DNA of 64,000 nt from Agrococcus beijingensis (GCF_030758955.1 NZ_CP132360.1:2546316-2610315), one strand, 5' to 3'; shown: positions 8,699 to 18,242, counted from the first letter of the stretch. Notes: a model not told the origin generated them from the letters alone. Made by a program: numbers and translations.

Positions 8699-10189
8699 AT
8701 GAGCGTCCCCTTCTCGACGGCGACGGGCAGCGATGTCGTCGTCCGCTTCTGCCCATCGCCCACCGGCACCCCGCACGTCGGCCTGATCCGCACCGCGCTG
8801 TTCAACTGGGCCTACGCGCGCCACCACGGCGGGAAGCTGGTCTTCCGCATCGAGGACACCGACGCGGCGCGCGACAGCCAGGAGTCGTACGAGCAGCTGC
8901 TCGACGCGATGCGCTGGCTCGGCATCGACTGGGACGAGGGCGTCGAGACCGGCGGCCCGCACGAGCCCTATCGGCAGTCGCAGCGCGGCGAGATCTACGC
9001 CGAGCTCGTCGAGCGCCTCAAGGCGGCGGGCCACCTCTACGAGTCGTTCGCGACCGCCGAGGAGATCGAGGCGCGCAACCTGGCGAACGGCCGCGACCCG
9101 CGGCAGGGCTACGACAACTTCGAGCGCGAGCTCACCGACGCCGAGCGGGCAGCACTGCGCGCCGAGGGCCGCCAGCCCAGCCTGCGGCTGCGCGTGCCCG
9201 ACGAGGACCTCTCGTTCGACGACCTGGTGCGCGGCGAGATCACCTTCCCCGCCGGCTCGTTCAGCGACTTCGTGGTCGTGCGCCCCAACGGCGCCCCGCT
9301 CTACACGTTCGTGAACCCCGTCGACGACGCCCTGATGGGCGTCACCCACGTGCTGCGCGGCGAGGACCTGCTGTCGTCGACGCCCCGCCAGATCGCGCTC
9401 TACCGCGCGCTCGCCGACATCGGCGTCGCCACCGCGATCCCGCGCTTCGGCCACATGCCCTACGTGATGGGCGACGGCAACAAGAAGCTCTCGAAGCGCG
9501 ACCCGCAGTCGAACCTGTTCCTGCTGCGCGAGGCCGGCTTCATCCCCGAGGGGCTGCTGAACTACCTGGCGCTGCTCGGCTGGTCGATCGCGCCCGACCG
9601 CGACGTCTTCAGCCGCGACGAGCTGATCGCGGCGTTCGACGTCGAGGACGTCAACCCGAACCCGTCGCGCTTCGACCCGAAGAAGGCCGAGTCGATCAAC
9701 GGCGACCACGTGCGCATGCTGGCGCCCGACGACTTCGCGAAGCGCCTCGAGCCGTACCTCGGGCAGGTCTTCGGCGGTGCGCCCAGCGACGCGGAGCGCG
9801 CCCTGCTGCAGCAGGCGGCGCCGCTCGTGCAGGAGCGCATGCAGCTCATCGGCCAGGCCGAGGACATGCTGGGCTTCCTCTTCCTCGACGCCGAAGACAT
9901 CCATCACGACCCCGACGCGGTCGCGAGCCTGGGCGACGACGCGCACGCGGTGCTCGAGGCCTCGCGCCGCGCGCTCGCCGAGCTCGAGACGTTCGATACC
10001 GCATCCATCGAGGCTGTGCTGCGGGAGGTGCTCATCGACGGGCTCGGCATCAAGCCGCGCTTCGCGTTCACGCCGCTGCGCGTGGCCGTCACCGGCCGCC
10101 GCGTCTCGCCGCCGCTGTTCGAGTCGATCGAGCTGCTCGGCCGCGAGTCGGCGCTCGCCCGCATCGACCGGCTGGCCGCGAGCGTCTGA
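8699..10189 (+). CDS. gltX: Glutamyl-tRNA synthetase
   Basis: The 496-residue class I synthetase charges tRNA-Glu. The HIGH-type motif appears as SPTGTPHVG (about residues 20-28) and the KMSKS-type loop as KKLSKRD. RIEDTD and the C-terminal anticodon-binding helical region are also present. Length is standard for bacterial GluRS. Its TGA overlaps the next ATG by one base (10187-10191), coupling a TrxR-like flavoprotein to it. Confidence 0.97.
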   Translation: MSVPFSTATGSDVVVRFCPSPTGTPHVGLIRTALFNWAYARHHGGKLVFRIEDTDAARDSQESYEQLLDAMRWLGIDWDEGVETGGPHEPYRQSQRGEIYAELVERLKAAGHLYESFATAEEIEARNLANGRDPRQGYDNFERELTDAERAALRAEGRQPSLRLRVPDEDLSFDDLVRGEITFPAGSFSDFVVVRPNGAPLYTFVNPVDDALMGVTHVLRGEDLLSSTPRQIALYRALADIGVATAIPRFGHMPYVMGDGNKKLSKRDPQSNLFLLREAGFIPEGLLNYLALLGWSIAPDRDVFSRDELIAAFDVEDVNPNPSRFDPKKAESINGDHVRMLAPDDFAKRLEPYLGQVFGGAPSDAERALLQQAAPLVQERMQLIGQAEDMLGFLFLDAEDIHHDPDAVASLGDDAHAVLEASRRALAELETFDTASIEAVLREVLIDGLGIKPRFAFTPLRVAVTGRRVSPPLFESIELLGRESALARIDRLAASV

Positions 10190-11106
10190 TGGCGACCGAC
10201 GTCGACGTCGTCGTGATCGGCGCGGGGCCGGCGGGGCTTGCGGCGGCGCTCAACCTCGCTCGGCAGCAGCGCACGGTGCGGCTGCTCGACTCCAACCGCC
10301 CGCGGCACGCGGCGACGCTGCAGTCGCACGGCTTCCTGACGCGCGACGGCATCTCGCCGCTCGAGCTGCGCACGCTCGGCCGCGAGGAGGTGCTGCGCTA
10401 CCCGACGGTCGAGCACGAGCGCACGATGGTGCGCCAGGTGGTCGCGGTCGAGGGCGGCTTCGCGGTGCAGGCCGAGCAGCCCGGCTCGCGCGCCGAGAGC
10501 GAGACGCGCGCCGCGGCGGTGCTGATCGCGACGGGCCTCAGCGAGACGCTGCCGCTGTCGCAGCACGTGCGGCCCTGGTACGGCACGAGCCTGCACTCCT
10601 GCATGGACTGCGACGGCTACGACAAGCGGGGCCAGGCGCTCGCCCTGATCGGCGAGACGCCCGACCTGGTCGACCGCGCGATGGTGATCCGCCGGCACAC
10701 GGCCGACCTCGCGGTGTTCACGAACGGGTCGGATGCGGTGGGCGAGGCCGGTGAGGCACGGCTCGTCGAGCACGGGGTCACCCTCGTGCGCACGCCGATC
10801 GCGGCCATCGAGGGCGATCGCGACGGCATGCAGGCGATCGTGCTCGAGGACGGCAGCCGCAGCGTGCGCACGGGCGGCTTCGTGCGGCCGTGGTGGCACC
10901 CGCAGCTCGAGTTCGCCGAGTCGCTGGGCCTCGAGACCGACGAGGAGGGCCTCGTCGTGGTCGACCGGGCGCAGCGCGCCTCTGCCGAGGGCGTCTACGC
11001 CGCCGGCGACATCACGCCCGGCTTCCGGCAGCTGGCGGTCGCCGCGGGCGCCGGCACGATCGCGGCTTCGGTCATCAACCGCGACCTCATCGCGCGCGGC
11101 CGCTGA
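10189..11106 (+). CDS. Thioredoxin-reductase-like FAD/NAD(P) oxidoreductase
   Basis: The 305-residue flavoprotein has the FAD dinucleotide fold VIGAGPAGLAAALNLARQ at the N-terminus, a redox-type pair CMDC (in HSCMDCDGY, near residue 143) at the position of the TrxR CATC centre, and the C-terminal FAD signature GVYAAGDITP. The typical NADPH-domain GxGxxG is degenerate (LIGETPDLVDRAM), so the electron donor and partner are uncertain. It is translationally coupled to gltX, and no thioredoxin lies beside it. Confidence 0.85.
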   Translation: MATDVDVVVIGAGPAGLAAALNLARQQRTVRLLDSNRPRHAATLQSHGFLTRDGISPLELRTLGREEVLRYPTVEHERTMVRQVVAVEGGFAVQAEQPGSRAESETRAAAVLIATGLSETLPLSQHVRPWYGTSLHSCMDCDGYDKRGQALALIGETPDLVDRAMVIRRHTADLAVFTNGSDAVGEAGEARLVEHGVTLVRTPIAAIEGDRDGMQAIVLEDGSRSVRTGGFVRPWWHPQLEFAESLGLETDEEGLVVVDRAQRASAEGVYAAGDITPGFRQLAVAAGAGTIAASVINRDLIARGR

Positions 11107-11231
11107 CCGAGCGCGCGGGCGCAGTCGGAGGGCGCAGGACGCACGGCCCGCAGCCCAGCCCGCGCCTATCCCGCCCGTCGCCCGGGGAGTAGCCTGATCT
11201 GCACGCGGGACGCCGCGGAGGAGGCACTGCG

Positions 11232-11984
11232 ATGACGCTCATCGACGAACGACCGGCTGAGTCTGGAGCGAGGCCGCTGTCGGCGCCGGAGCGCAAGGCG
11301 CGGCGCCGCAAGCTCTTCACCTGGCTGCTGCCGGCCATCGGGGTGGCGCTGATCGCGGGCCTGTTCGTGCTCACCCAGTCGCTGCTCGCTGGCGGCCTCG
11401 GCCAGGCGCGCGAGCCGCTGCCCGAGGAGGTGTCGGCGAACAACACGACGCAGTTCACCGAGGCAGGCACCTCGTACGCCGTGCAGTTCCAGGTCGTCAC
11501 CCTCAACCTCACCGACGTGCCGATGGCGGCCGACCAGCTGGGCATGCCCGCCAACGGCCAGTCGGTGATCGCGCCGGGCTACGGCTTCCTCGACACCACC
11601 TTCTACGTCGGCGAGGGCGGCGGCCTCAACGGCCAGGGCTACTTCACCGAGATGATGTCGTCGGTGACCGCGACCACCGAGAACGGCGTCGTGCAGCGCT
11701 TCGACATGGCGCGCTCGCCGGTCGGCTGGGCCGAGTTCCCGTCGGCCATGCGCGCGGTCGAGACGGGCGCGGTCGCCTTCGGCTGGGCGATCGATCCGGC
11801 CGACATCGACGCGTTCGCCAGCGAGACCGCCGAGGCCGTGCGCCAGGGGCAGCCGAGCAGCTGGGAGATCTCGGCCGCGAACGCCATGGGCGTGCCGGTG
11901 AGCGGCCTGGTGCAGTGCACGGGCGACGGCATGTGCACGCTCAGCTACTCGGTCGACGTGAGCGGGCAGGGCGCCGGGCGCTGA
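11232..11984 (+). CDS. Membrane-anchored extracellular protein, unknown function
   Basis: A 250-residue protein with a basic N-terminus (KARRRKLFT), a single transmembrane helix (about residues 34-57) and a large extracellular domain of beta-like, Thr/Ser/Val-rich sequence. Two Cys near the end (QCTGDGMC) could form a disulfide. A strong GGAGGAGG site precedes the ATG. No family is recognised. It is followed 5 bases later by the AraC gene, suggesting co-transcription. Confidence 0.65.
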   Translation: MTLIDERPAESGARPLSAPERKARRRKLFTWLLPAIGVALIAGLFVLTQSLLAGGLGQAREPLPEEVSANNTTQFTEAGTSYAVQFQVVTLNLTDVPMAADQLGMPANGQSVIAPGYGFLDTTFYVGEGGGLNGQGYFTEMMSSVTATTENGVVQRFDMARSPVGWAEFPSAMRAVETGAVAFGWAIDPADIDAFASETAEAVRQGQPSSWEISAANAMGVPVSGLVQCTGDGMCTLSYSVDVSGQGAGR

Positions 11985-11989
11985 CGCCG

Positions 11990-12865
11990 GTGCGCTACCT
12001 CGAACGAGCTGCCCCCGCGGCGCTCGCGGGCATCGCGACGCGGCTGTGGGTGCTCGAGGTCGACGCCGAGCGGCCGTTCGAGAAGATCCTGCCGATGCCC
12101 TTCGTGCACCTGATCGTCAACCTGTCGGCGCCCTACCGCATCCATGACGCCGATGGCGGAGCGACGGTGGTGGCGGATGCCTTCGTCTCCCGTCTGCAGT
12201 CCGGGTGCCTGGTGATCGAACCGCCCGACCGCATCCGCCATGTGGGGGTCGAGCTGACGCCCGTGGGGCTGAGCGCGCTCGCGCCGGCAGAGCGCGCGCC
12301 GACGGCCACTGACCCGCCGAAAGCCGGCGCAGCCGCGGTGCGCGATGCCCGGGAGCTGCTCTTCGGCGTCGACGCGCTGGTCGAGCAGTTGGAGTCGATC
12401 GCGGCCGGTGCCGCGCCCCTCGAGTCGGCGCTCGACGTGCTCGAGGCGTTCCTGCTCGCGTCGACGGTGCGTGCGCCCGACGCGCTCGTGGTGCGGGCGC
12501 TCGCGGCGATCGACGACGACCCCGCGACGCCGGTGGCGGCGCTCGCCGCGGCGCTCGGCGTCTCGCAGCGCACGCTGATCGCGCGCTTCCGCGCTGCCAC
12601 CGGCACCACCCCGAAGCAGCACCAGCAGGTGCTGCGGTTCCACCGCTTCATCGATGCGCTGCACGCCGCCCCGCAGGCGCGGCACGAGCCCGACTGGGCC
12701 GTGCTCGCGGTCGAGTCGGGCTTCTACGACCAGCCGCACGTCATCCGCGCCTTCCGGCGCTTCAGCGGCTGGACGCCGACCGGCTACCTGCGCATGGTCG
12801 CCGAGCACGGGCCGGATGCGGCGCACTTCGTGCCGCTCGACCGGCTGCCCTCGGCCGCGGCCTGA
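11990..12865 (+). CDS. AraC-family transcriptional regulator
   Basis: The 291-residue protein ends in an AraC DNA-binding domain with two helix-turn-helix units (VAALAAALGVSQRTLIARF and LAVESGFYDQPHVIRAF, then FSGWTPTGYLRM). The N-terminal 130 residues look like the sensor region of the AraC group that starts PxxLxxxI and contains PFVHLIVNLS (DUF6597-like). The start is a GTG at 11990, five bases after the preceding stop. Target and ligand are unknown. Confidence 0.85.
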   Translation: MRYLERAAPAALAGIATRLWVLEVDAERPFEKILPMPFVHLIVNLSAPYRIHDADGGATVVADAFVSRLQSGCLVIEPPDRIRHVGVELTPVGLSALAPAERAPTATDPPKAGAAAVRDARELLFGVDALVEQLESIAAGAAPLESALDVLEAFLLASTVRAPDALVVRALAAIDDDPATPVAALAAALGVSQRTLIARFRAATGTTPKQHQQVLRFHRFIDALHAAPQARHEPDWAVLAVESGFYDQPHVIRAFRRFSGWTPTGYLRMVAEHGPDAAHFVPLDRLPSAAA

Positions 12866-12887
12866 CCGCCTCCGCTGCGGGGCCTGC

Positions 12888-13436
12888 TCACGCGATCGCG
12901 TACGCCTCGCGCAGCCAGCCCCGCAGCTCGTCGTCGACGTCGTCGATCGAGCCGAGGTCGACCCGGTGCGTGCACATGCCGCCCGCGGCCTTCAACCGCT
13001 CGGTGGGCGTCGCGGCGCCGAGGTTGATGCCGAGCTGCACGCGCTTGCCGCTCGCCGCCTCGACCACCGCGAACTGCTTGCGGCGGCGCAGCGACACGCT
13101 GGTGCGCTTCGGCGCGATCTCGACGTCGTGGCCGTAGCCGCGCACCTCGGCCAGCAGCGCATCGAGGATGGGTCGCAGCGCCGCCTTCGCCCCTGCGTAC
13201 TGCGCGTCGACGAGGTCGTCGGCGCTCGAGTCGCCGGCGTGACGCGAGCGGTGCAGCAGCACGATCAGGTTGGCGAAGCCATGGCTGACGCCGTGCTCCG
13301 ACTTCAGCAGCGCCATCGCCTGTCCGTGCTTCTCGAGCCCTGCGGCGTCGAGCACGCCGAACCACTCGTCGAGGCTCCGGCCGGTCTTCGCCGGCACGTT
13401 GTCGATCATCGTCTGCGTCGCAGCATCCACGTCCAT
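12888..13436 (-). CDS. DUF4287 plus DUF5655 domain protein
   Basis: The 182-residue protein matches a two-part architecture: DUF4287 at residues about 5-65 (MIDNVPAKTGRSLDEWF, HGVSHGFANLIVLL) and DUF5655 at about 75-180 (RPILDALLAEV, IAPKRTSVSLRRRKQFA). Both are uncharacterised; the second resembles nucleic-acid or ligand-binding transport-related domains. It converges on the AraC gene and stands alone. Confidence 0.75.
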   Translation of the reverse strand: MDVDAATQTMIDNVPAKTGRSLDEWFGVLDAAGLEKHGQAMALLKSEHGVSHGFANLIVLLHRSRHAGDSSADDLVDAQYAGAKAALRPILDALLAEVRGYGHDVEIAPKRTSVSLRRRKQFAVVEAASGKRVQLGINLGAATPTERLKAAGGMCTHRVDLGSIDDVDDELRGWLREAYAIA

Positions 13437-13515
13437 GGGGCCGACGCTAGCGGCTCGTCGACCGCGGGGGATTGGACGAAGTTGACCCCGCCGCGGCGCC
13501 GTGCGCCGGGCGCGA

Positions 13516-13545
13516 TTGGCGCGAACGGCCGGAGTTCGGTATGCT
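13516..13545 (+). promoter_or_regulatory. Promoter of tRNA-Gln
   Basis: TTGGCG (13516-13521) and TATGCT (13540-13545) are separated by 18 bases and lie 36 bases before the mature tRNA. The same TATGCT hexamer precedes tRNA-His at 39066. Confidence 0.5.
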
Positions 13546-13581
13546 CGACTCTTGGTTCGCTTCGCCTCGGCGCGCGGCCAT

Positions 13582-13653
13582 TGGGGTATGGTGTAATTGG
13601 CAACACGGAGGTTTCTGGTACCTTTGTTCTTGGTTCGAGTCCAGGTACCCCAG
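13582..13653 (+). tRNA. tRNA-Gln (anticodon CTG)
   Basis: A complete cloverleaf can be drawn by eye. The acceptor stem is TGGGGTA/TACCCCA with discriminator G. The anticodon stem is GAGGT/ACCTT with loop TTCTGGT (anticodon CTG, reading CAG). The T arm is CTTGG-TTCGAGT-CCAGG. The opening TGGGGTA is typical of bacterial tRNA-Gln. CCA is not encoded. Confidence 0.93.
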
Positions 13654-13659
13654 CACTTC

Positions 13660-13684
13660 GAAGCCCCCGCGACGCGGGGGCTTC
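13660..13684. terminator. Hairpin terminator after tRNA-Gln
   Basis: GAAGCCCCCGCG pairs perfectly with CGCGGGGGCTTC across a one-base centre (effectively an 11-bp stem with a 3-base loop), six bases after the tRNA, followed by TTC. It lies between the tRNA and the convergent SnoaL-like gene. Confidence 0.8.
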
Positions 13685-13715
13685 TTCGCGTTCCGGGGTG
13701 GGCGCAGGCCGCGGA

Positions 13716-14057
13716 TCAGCTCCAGATGTACTCCTCCGAGATGGCGCCGTCCTGCCAGTGCGCGACGGTCACCATGCGGCCTCCGCCCTCGAACTCGCCG
13801 ACCACGCACGTCCACTCGCCGTCTCCGAAGCGAATCGGATGCGACGCGATCTGCGGCACCTCGCCGACGCTCTCGACGTAGGCCTTCATGGCGTCGATGT
13901 GCGCCAGCACGCCTTCGGTGCGGGGCTGACCCTTCCAGTCGACCACTACGTCGTCGGTGTGGTGGTCGGCGAAGACGCCTTGCCAGTCGGCCCTGTTCCA
14001 GCCCTCGAAGTCGAGCTTGTCCATGCCGTCGAGGTTCCGCTGCACGTCATCGGCCAC
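13716..14057 (-). CDS. SnoaL-like / NTF2-fold polyketide-cyclase family protein
   Basis: A 113-residue single-domain protein with the NTF2-like pattern of this group: N-terminal helices (DFEGWNRADWQGVFADHHTDDVVVDW), then GVLAHIDAMKAYVESV and a beta sheet ending DGAISEEYIWS. Members are small cone-shaped enzymes or ligand binders (ester cyclases, dehydratases); the substrate is unknown. Single gene, converging on tRNA-Gln. Confidence 0.8.
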   Translation of the reverse strand: MADDVQRNLDGMDKLDFEGWNRADWQGVFADHHTDDVVVDWKGQPRTEGVLAHIDAMKAYVESVGEVPQIASHPIRFGDGEWTCVVGEFEGGGRMVTVAHWQDGAISEEYIWS

Positions 14058-14140
14058 GATGGCCTCCTCTGCTCGGGCGCGCCCAGCCGACGAGCGGTCG
14101 CACGACGGCGGCGTCGCAGCTCGACCGTACGCTCGTCGGC

Positions 14141-15091
14141 TCAGCTCCGGAAGAGGTCGCCCGCGAGGTACTTGAGGCCGGTGGCCGTGGCCACGGTGAC
14201 GATCGTGCCGCCAGGCCCAAGTGCCATCGCGAGCTGCAGCGCCCCGGCGACGTTGAGGGCGCTCGACGTGCCCGCGAAGATGCCCTCCTGCTGGGCCAGC
14301 GGCAGGGCCAGCGCCCGCGCGTCGGCCTCGTCGATCGCGCGCGCGTCGTCGACCATGCCCGGCGTCAGCATGGGCGGCACGATGCCGGTCGCGACGCCCT
14401 CCACCCGGTGCGGGCCGGCGCGGCCCTCGGTGAGCATGGGGGAGGAGGCCGGCTCGAGCGCGACCACCCGCACGTGCTCCGGCTGCTGCCGCAGCGCCGA
14501 GGCGACGCCGACCAGCATGCCCGCGGTGCCGACGCCGGCGCAGAACGCGTCGATGCGCATCCCCGCGGCCGCGGTCTCGTCGAGCACCTCCCTGCCCATC
14601 GCCGCATACCCGACCAGGGCATCCGTGTTGTGGAACTGATCGACCCAGTGGGCGCCGTCGCGCTCGACGATCGCATCGACCGCCTGCCGCATCCGCACGA
14701 ACAGGTCGGGCGTGATGCGCCCGCCCCCGCTCGGCACGATCGTGAGGTCGGCGCCGAACGCGCGCATGGTGGCGAGCTTCTCGGGCGAGAAGGCGTCGGA
14801 GGAGACGATCGACAGCGGGTAGCCCTTCACGGCGCAGACGAAGGCGAGCGACGACCCGGTGCTGCCGCCCGAGAACTCCACGAGCCGCTGGCCGGGCCGC
14901 AGCTCGCCGCGCCGCTCGGCGCCCTCGACGACGGCGAGCGCCATGCGGTCCTTGTAGCTGCCGGTCGGGTTGCCGCCCTCGAGCTTCACGAGCACGGTCG
15001 CCGCGCCCTCGGGCACGAGCCGCCGCAGTCGCACGAGCGGCGTGCTGCCGATCGCCTCGAGCGCAGACTCGCGGATGCCGTCGGTCGCCAT
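14141..15091 (-). CDS. PLP-dependent cysteine synthase family protein
   Basis: The 316-residue enzyme belongs to fold-type II PLP proteins. The Schiff-base Lys is in GGNPTGSYKDRM, the substrate loop is SGGSTGSSL and the phosphate-binding glycine loop appears as GVGTAGML. It is close to cysteine synthase/cystathionine beta-synthase relatives, but the active-site loop reads SGGSTG rather than the canonical TSGNTG, so its substrate may differ. The ATG at 15091 gives MATDG; another start lies two codons upstream. It is monocistronic. Confidence 0.85.
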   Translation of the reverse strand: MATDGIRESALEAIGSTPLVRLRRLVPEGAATVLVKLEGGNPTGSYKDRMALAVVEGAERRGELRPGQRLVEFSGGSTGSSLAFVCAVKGYPLSIVSSDAFSPEKLATMRAFGADLTIVPSGGGRITPDLFVRMRQAVDAIVERDGAHWVDQFHNTDALVGYAAMGREVLDETAAAGMRIDAFCAGVGTAGMLVGVASALRQQPEHVRVVALEPASSPMLTEGRAGPHRVEGVATGIVPPMLTPGMVDDARAIDEADARALALPLAQQEGIFAGTSSALNVAGALQLAMALGPGGTIVTVATATGLKYLAGDLFRS

Positions 15092-15246
15092 GCGCACCTC
15101 GCCTTCGCGCGGAGCGCCGACGTCGCGCCGGCGAGCGGGCCGCGCAGCTCGGAATCTACTCCGGCACGCAGGCGCCGGGGAGGGGCGGATCCCGCGCAGC
15201 TCGTCGGCGATGTGCGATGATGCGGCGAACAGACGGAAGGCTGGTC

Positions 15247-15492
15247 ATGGGCGACTTCTTCTTCGGCCTCAGCACGGTGATGACGGTGCTGCCCCTCGTC
15301 GCCTTCCTGGTGTGGGCCGCGACCTGCGTCTGGGCGATCGGGAAGCTGCTGCGCATGGACGTGGCGCTCGTGAGCAAGCTGCTCTGGGCGCTGGCGATCC
15401 TCGCCTTCCCGCTCTTCGGCCTCGTCGCCTTCCTGCTGCTCGCCGACCGCACGACGCAGCTCGAGCGCGAGCTGGGCATCCGCCGCTACTGA
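15247..15492 (+). CDS. Small PLDc_N-type membrane protein
   Basis: An 81-residue protein with two transmembrane helices (about 10-31 and 40-63). The segment WALAILAFPLFGLVAFLLL matches the phospholipase-D N-terminal (PLDc_N) membrane domain, here present alone, with a short charged tail. Stand-alone PLDc_N proteins are common in actinobacteria and have no known activity. Confidence 0.75.
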   Translation: MGDFFFGLSTVMTVLPLVAFLVWAATCVWAIGKLLRMDVALVSKLLWALAILAFPLFGLVAFLLLADRTTQLERELGIRRY

Positions 15493-15513
15493 CCGGCTCA
15501 GCCACCGCGCGCC

Positions 15514-15519
15514 TAGACT
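15514..15519 (+). promoter_or_regulatory. -10 box of DUF1304 gene, leaderless
   Basis: TAGACT ends 7 bases before the ATG at 15527, so the mRNA should begin at or next to the start codon. Confidence 0.5.
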
Positions 15520-15526
15520 GCCGCGC

Positions 15527-15925
15527 ATGGACCTCGCCGTCATCGCCTGCATCGCCGCCGCGCTGGCCGCGGCCGTGCACGGCTACATCTTCGTGCTCGA
15601 GACGCTCCGCTGGGAGGAGCCGGGCACCCGGCGCGTGTTCGGCACGACCCCTGAGCAGGCGGCGCAGTCGCGGCAGCTCGCTGCCAACCAGGGCGTCTAC
15701 AACCTGCTGCTCGGGCTCGCGGCGCTCGCGGGCGTCGTCGCGATCGTCGCCAGCGCACGCGTGCCGGGCCTCGCGGTGCTGCTGACGGCGACGGGCATCA
15801 TGCTGGCCGCGGCGCTGTACCTCGTGGTCTCTGACCGCACGAAGGGCCGGGCGGCGCTCGTGCAGGGCTTCTTCCCGGCGATCGCCGTCATCACCGGGCT
15901 GATCGCGCTTGGCCAGGCGGGCTGA
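15527..15925 (+). CDS. DUF1304 family membrane protein
   Basis: The 132-residue protein has four hydrophobic helices. The family signature is the N-terminal HGYIFVLETLRWEEPGTRRVF, shown by HGYIFVLE and TRRVFG with NQGVYNLLL after it. DUF1304 proteins are of unknown function. The TGA overlaps the next ATG by one base, so the two small membrane proteins are coupled. Confidence 0.85.
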   Translation: MDLAVIACIAAALAAAVHGYIFVLETLRWEEPGTRRVFGTTPEQAAQSRQLAANQGVYNLLLGLAALAGVVAIVASARVPGLAVLLTATGIMLAAALYLVVSDRTKGRAALVQGFFPAIAVITGLIALGQAG

Positions 15926-16323
15926 TGGGCGCCCGGGGCGTCGCCCGCGTCGCGCTCGGCGGCGCGCTGATCTTCGCCGGCATCAGCCACCTCTCCTTCG
16001 CGCGCAAGGACTTCCGGGCGCAGGTGCCCGACACGGTCGTCGAGCTCTCGCCGCTCAGCGAGGACGCCGTCGTGCTCGGCTCCGGCGTCGTCGAGGTCGC
16101 GCTCGGCAGCGCGATCGCCTTCGCGCCGCGACCGCACCGCCCGCTGGTGGGCACGGTCGCCGCAGCGTTCTTCGCGGCGGTGTTCCCCGGCAACATCTCG
16201 CAGTGGCTGCACGGCCGCGACGCGTTCGGCCTCGACACCGACGAGCGCCGCTTCAACCGCCTGTTCTTCCAGCCCGTGCTGATCGCCTGGGCGCTCTTGT
16301 CGACGCGCGAGCCGCGCCGCTGA
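15925..16323 (+). CDS. DoxX-like membrane protein
   Basis: A 132-residue protein with about four hydrophobic segments. The beginning (ALGGALIFAGISHLSFARKDF) and the FPGNISQWLHGRD stretch resemble the DoxX-like small membrane family. It is coupled to the DUF1304 gene (TGATG). Function unknown; some DoxX relatives take part in redox stress or quinone-linked reactions. Confidence 0.7.
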   Translation: MGARGVARVALGGALIFAGISHLSFARKDFRAQVPDTVVELSPLSEDAVVLGSGVVEVALGSAIAFAPRPHRPLVGTVAAAFFAAVFPGNISQWLHGRDAFGLDTDERRFNRLFFQPVLIAWALLSTREPRR

Positions 16324-16346
16324 CGCTGCCCTGACGCCCCGTCGGC

Positions 16347-17621
16347 TCAGTCCTTGTCGCGACGCGGGAAGATGCCGAGGAACCGGCGCCGGCCCGGTCG
16401 GTCGCGCCCAGCGCTGCCGACCGGCTCGCGGGCGGATTCCCGGCCGCGCTCCTGCGCTTCGCGTCCCTCGGAGCCCTCGGACGCATCCGCACCACGACTG
16501 TCACCGGCGTCGTCGGGGTCATCGTCGTCGGCGTGCCGCTCGCGCAGCTCCCGGCCCTCGGACTCCAGCGTCGCGCGCTGCTTCGCCAGCTTCTCGACCT
16601 TCTTCGTGCCGCGCGGCGGCAGCTGGATCGCCGACTCTGCCTCGATGCCCGCCTGCAGCTGCCGGGCGCGCTCGACCTCCGCGTCGATCTCGGCGCCCAG
16701 CAGCAGCACGATGTTGAAGATCCAGAGCGCGAACAGCAGCGCCATCACCGCGCCGATGGCGCCGTAGGCGCTGTAGCCCGAGGAGAGCGCGAAGTAGATC
16801 GACAGCCCGGCCGCAGCGAGGGCGATGCCGATCACGGCGACGACCGACCCGATGCTGACCCAGGTGAACTTGGGCTGCTGCAGGTTGGGCGCCAGGTAGT
16901 AGAGCAGCGCGATCATCAGCACGACGAGCACGAGGATGACGGGCCACTTCACCCATGCCCAGATCGGCAGGAACGTCTGCGACATGAACGCCAGCAGATC
17001 GCCGAGGCCGAGCGGCTCGGCGATCGGGCCCAGCACGCCCAGCACGAGCGTCTCGTTGACCGCGAGCGACAGCAGCACCAGCACGATGCCGACGAGCAGC
17101 GCCACGGTGATGAGCAGCATCGTCGCGGTCTGCTTGATGAGGCCGCGCCCCTCCTCGATGCCGTAGACGATGTTCATGCAGCGCGAGAACGCCTTCACAT
17201 AGGCGGATGCGGCCCATACGGCCGTCGCGATGCCGATGATCAGCGCGATCACGCCGCCGGTCGCCGACGTCGTCAGCGTCTCGACCAGGTCGACGACGAG
17301 GGACTGCGCGTCGCCGGGCACGTACTGCTGCACGACGTCGTCGACGAGCGTCGTCACCGTGTCGGCGTTGCTGGCGAGCACCAGCGCGATGATCGAGAAG
17401 ACCGCGAGCAGCCCGGGCGCGAGCGAGAGCACGGTGTAGTACGTGAGCATCGCCGCGAGGTCGGTGCCGTGATCGGTGCTGAACTCCTTGAGCGCGCGCT
17501 TGACGGCGTACTTCCAGCTCGCCCCCTCGAGCTTGGGCGGATCGTCGGGCTTCTCGTCGTGATCGGGTGCCGGCGCATCCGCGGCGTCGAGGGTGGCATC
17601 GATGGGGTCTCTGCTCGACAC
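16347..17621 (-). CDS. YihY/BrkB family inner-membrane protein
   Basis: The 424-residue protein has an acidic N-terminal tail, six transmembrane helices (about residues 60-330) typical of the YihY/virulence factor BrkB family (AMLTYYTVLSLAPGLLAVFS, GIATAVWAASAYVKAFSRCM) and a long hydrophilic C-terminal tail rich in Arg, Glu and Asp. The start is chosen as GTG at 17621 because AGGAGA sits five bases before it; a further upstream ATG lacks such a site. The family is poorly characterised; it is not an RNase despite the old RNase BN label. Confidence 0.85.
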   Translation of the reverse strand: MSSRDPIDATLDAADAPAPDHDEKPDDPPKLEGASWKYAVKRALKEFSTDHGTDLAAMLTYYTVLSLAPGLLAVFSIIALVLASNADTVTTLVDDVVQQYVPGDAQSLVVDLVETLTTSATGGVIALIIGIATAVWAASAYVKAFSRCMNIVYGIEEGRGLIKQTATMLLITVALLVGIVLVLLSLAVNETLVLGVLGPIAEPLGLGDLLAFMSQTFLPIWAWVKWPVILVLVVLMIALLYYLAPNLQQPKFTWVSIGSVVAVIGIALAAAGLSIYFALSSGYSAYGAIGAVMALLFALWIFNIVLLLGAEIDAEVERARQLQAGIEAESAIQLPPRGTKKVEKLAKQRATLESEGRELRERHADDDDPDDAGDSRGADASEGSEGREAQERGRESAREPVGSAGRDRPGRRRFLGIFPRRDKD

Positions 17622-17702
17622 GGGGTCTCCTCTGCTCGCGCTCCGTCGTGGGGGTCGCACTGTACCCCAGTCGGCTCGATCTGTCCCCCGAAGAGGGGCG
17701 CC

Positions 17703-18242
17703 TCAGCCCCCGACGATGCGATCGACCAGGAGGCCGAAGGATGCGTCGAGGTCGGTGGGCAGGCCGAAGCCGCCGGCCGCCTCCAGCGTCGCGAAGCCGT
17801 GCGCGGCCGCGCGCAGGGCGCGCAGCGCGTGGACGGCGTCGTCGCCCCGGCGGTCGGCCACCGCGCGCTCGGCGAGCGCCATCACGCGGGCGCCCGCAGC
17901 CTCGAGCTCCGGGTGCCCGACGGGGCGCGCAGGGAGCGCGCGGTAGCGCGCCGGGTGCCGCACCGCGAACGACCGGTACGCGTGCAGGAACGCGCGTGCC
18001 GCATCCGCCCCCGAACGCTCGCCCACGGCGGCCTCGAGCGCATCGCCGAGATCGCGGTAGATGCGCGCGCCGACGAGGGCTTCGAGCTCGGCGAGCCCGG
18101 CGACGTGCTTGTAGAGCGACGGCGGCTTGACGTCGGCTCGGGCGGCGACGGCACCGAGCGACAGCGGAGCCCCGCCGGTCGCGTCGAGCTCGGCGAGCGC
18201 GAGGTCGACGAGCGCTGCGGGCGAGAGGCCTGCCCTAGGCAC
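17703..18242 (-). CDS. TetR-family regulator
   Basis: The 179-residue regulator has the TetR helix-turn-helix (LGAVAARADVKPPSLYKHVAG, residues about 28-48). Its C-terminal half is of the WHG type (HPARYRALPARP). The GTG start at 18242 overlaps the end of the alpha/beta hydrolase gene by 8 bases, so the two form an operon. The palindrome at 19076 upstream of the operon is its probable operator. Confidence 0.88.
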   Translation of the reverse strand: MPRAGLSPAALVDLALAELDATGGAPLSLGAVAARADVKPPSLYKHVAGLAELEALVGARIYRDLGDALEAAVGERSGADAARAFLHAYRSFAVRHPARYRALPARPVGHPELEAAGARVMALAERAVADRRGDDAVHALRALRAAAHGFATLEAAGGFGLPTDLDASFGLLVDRIVGG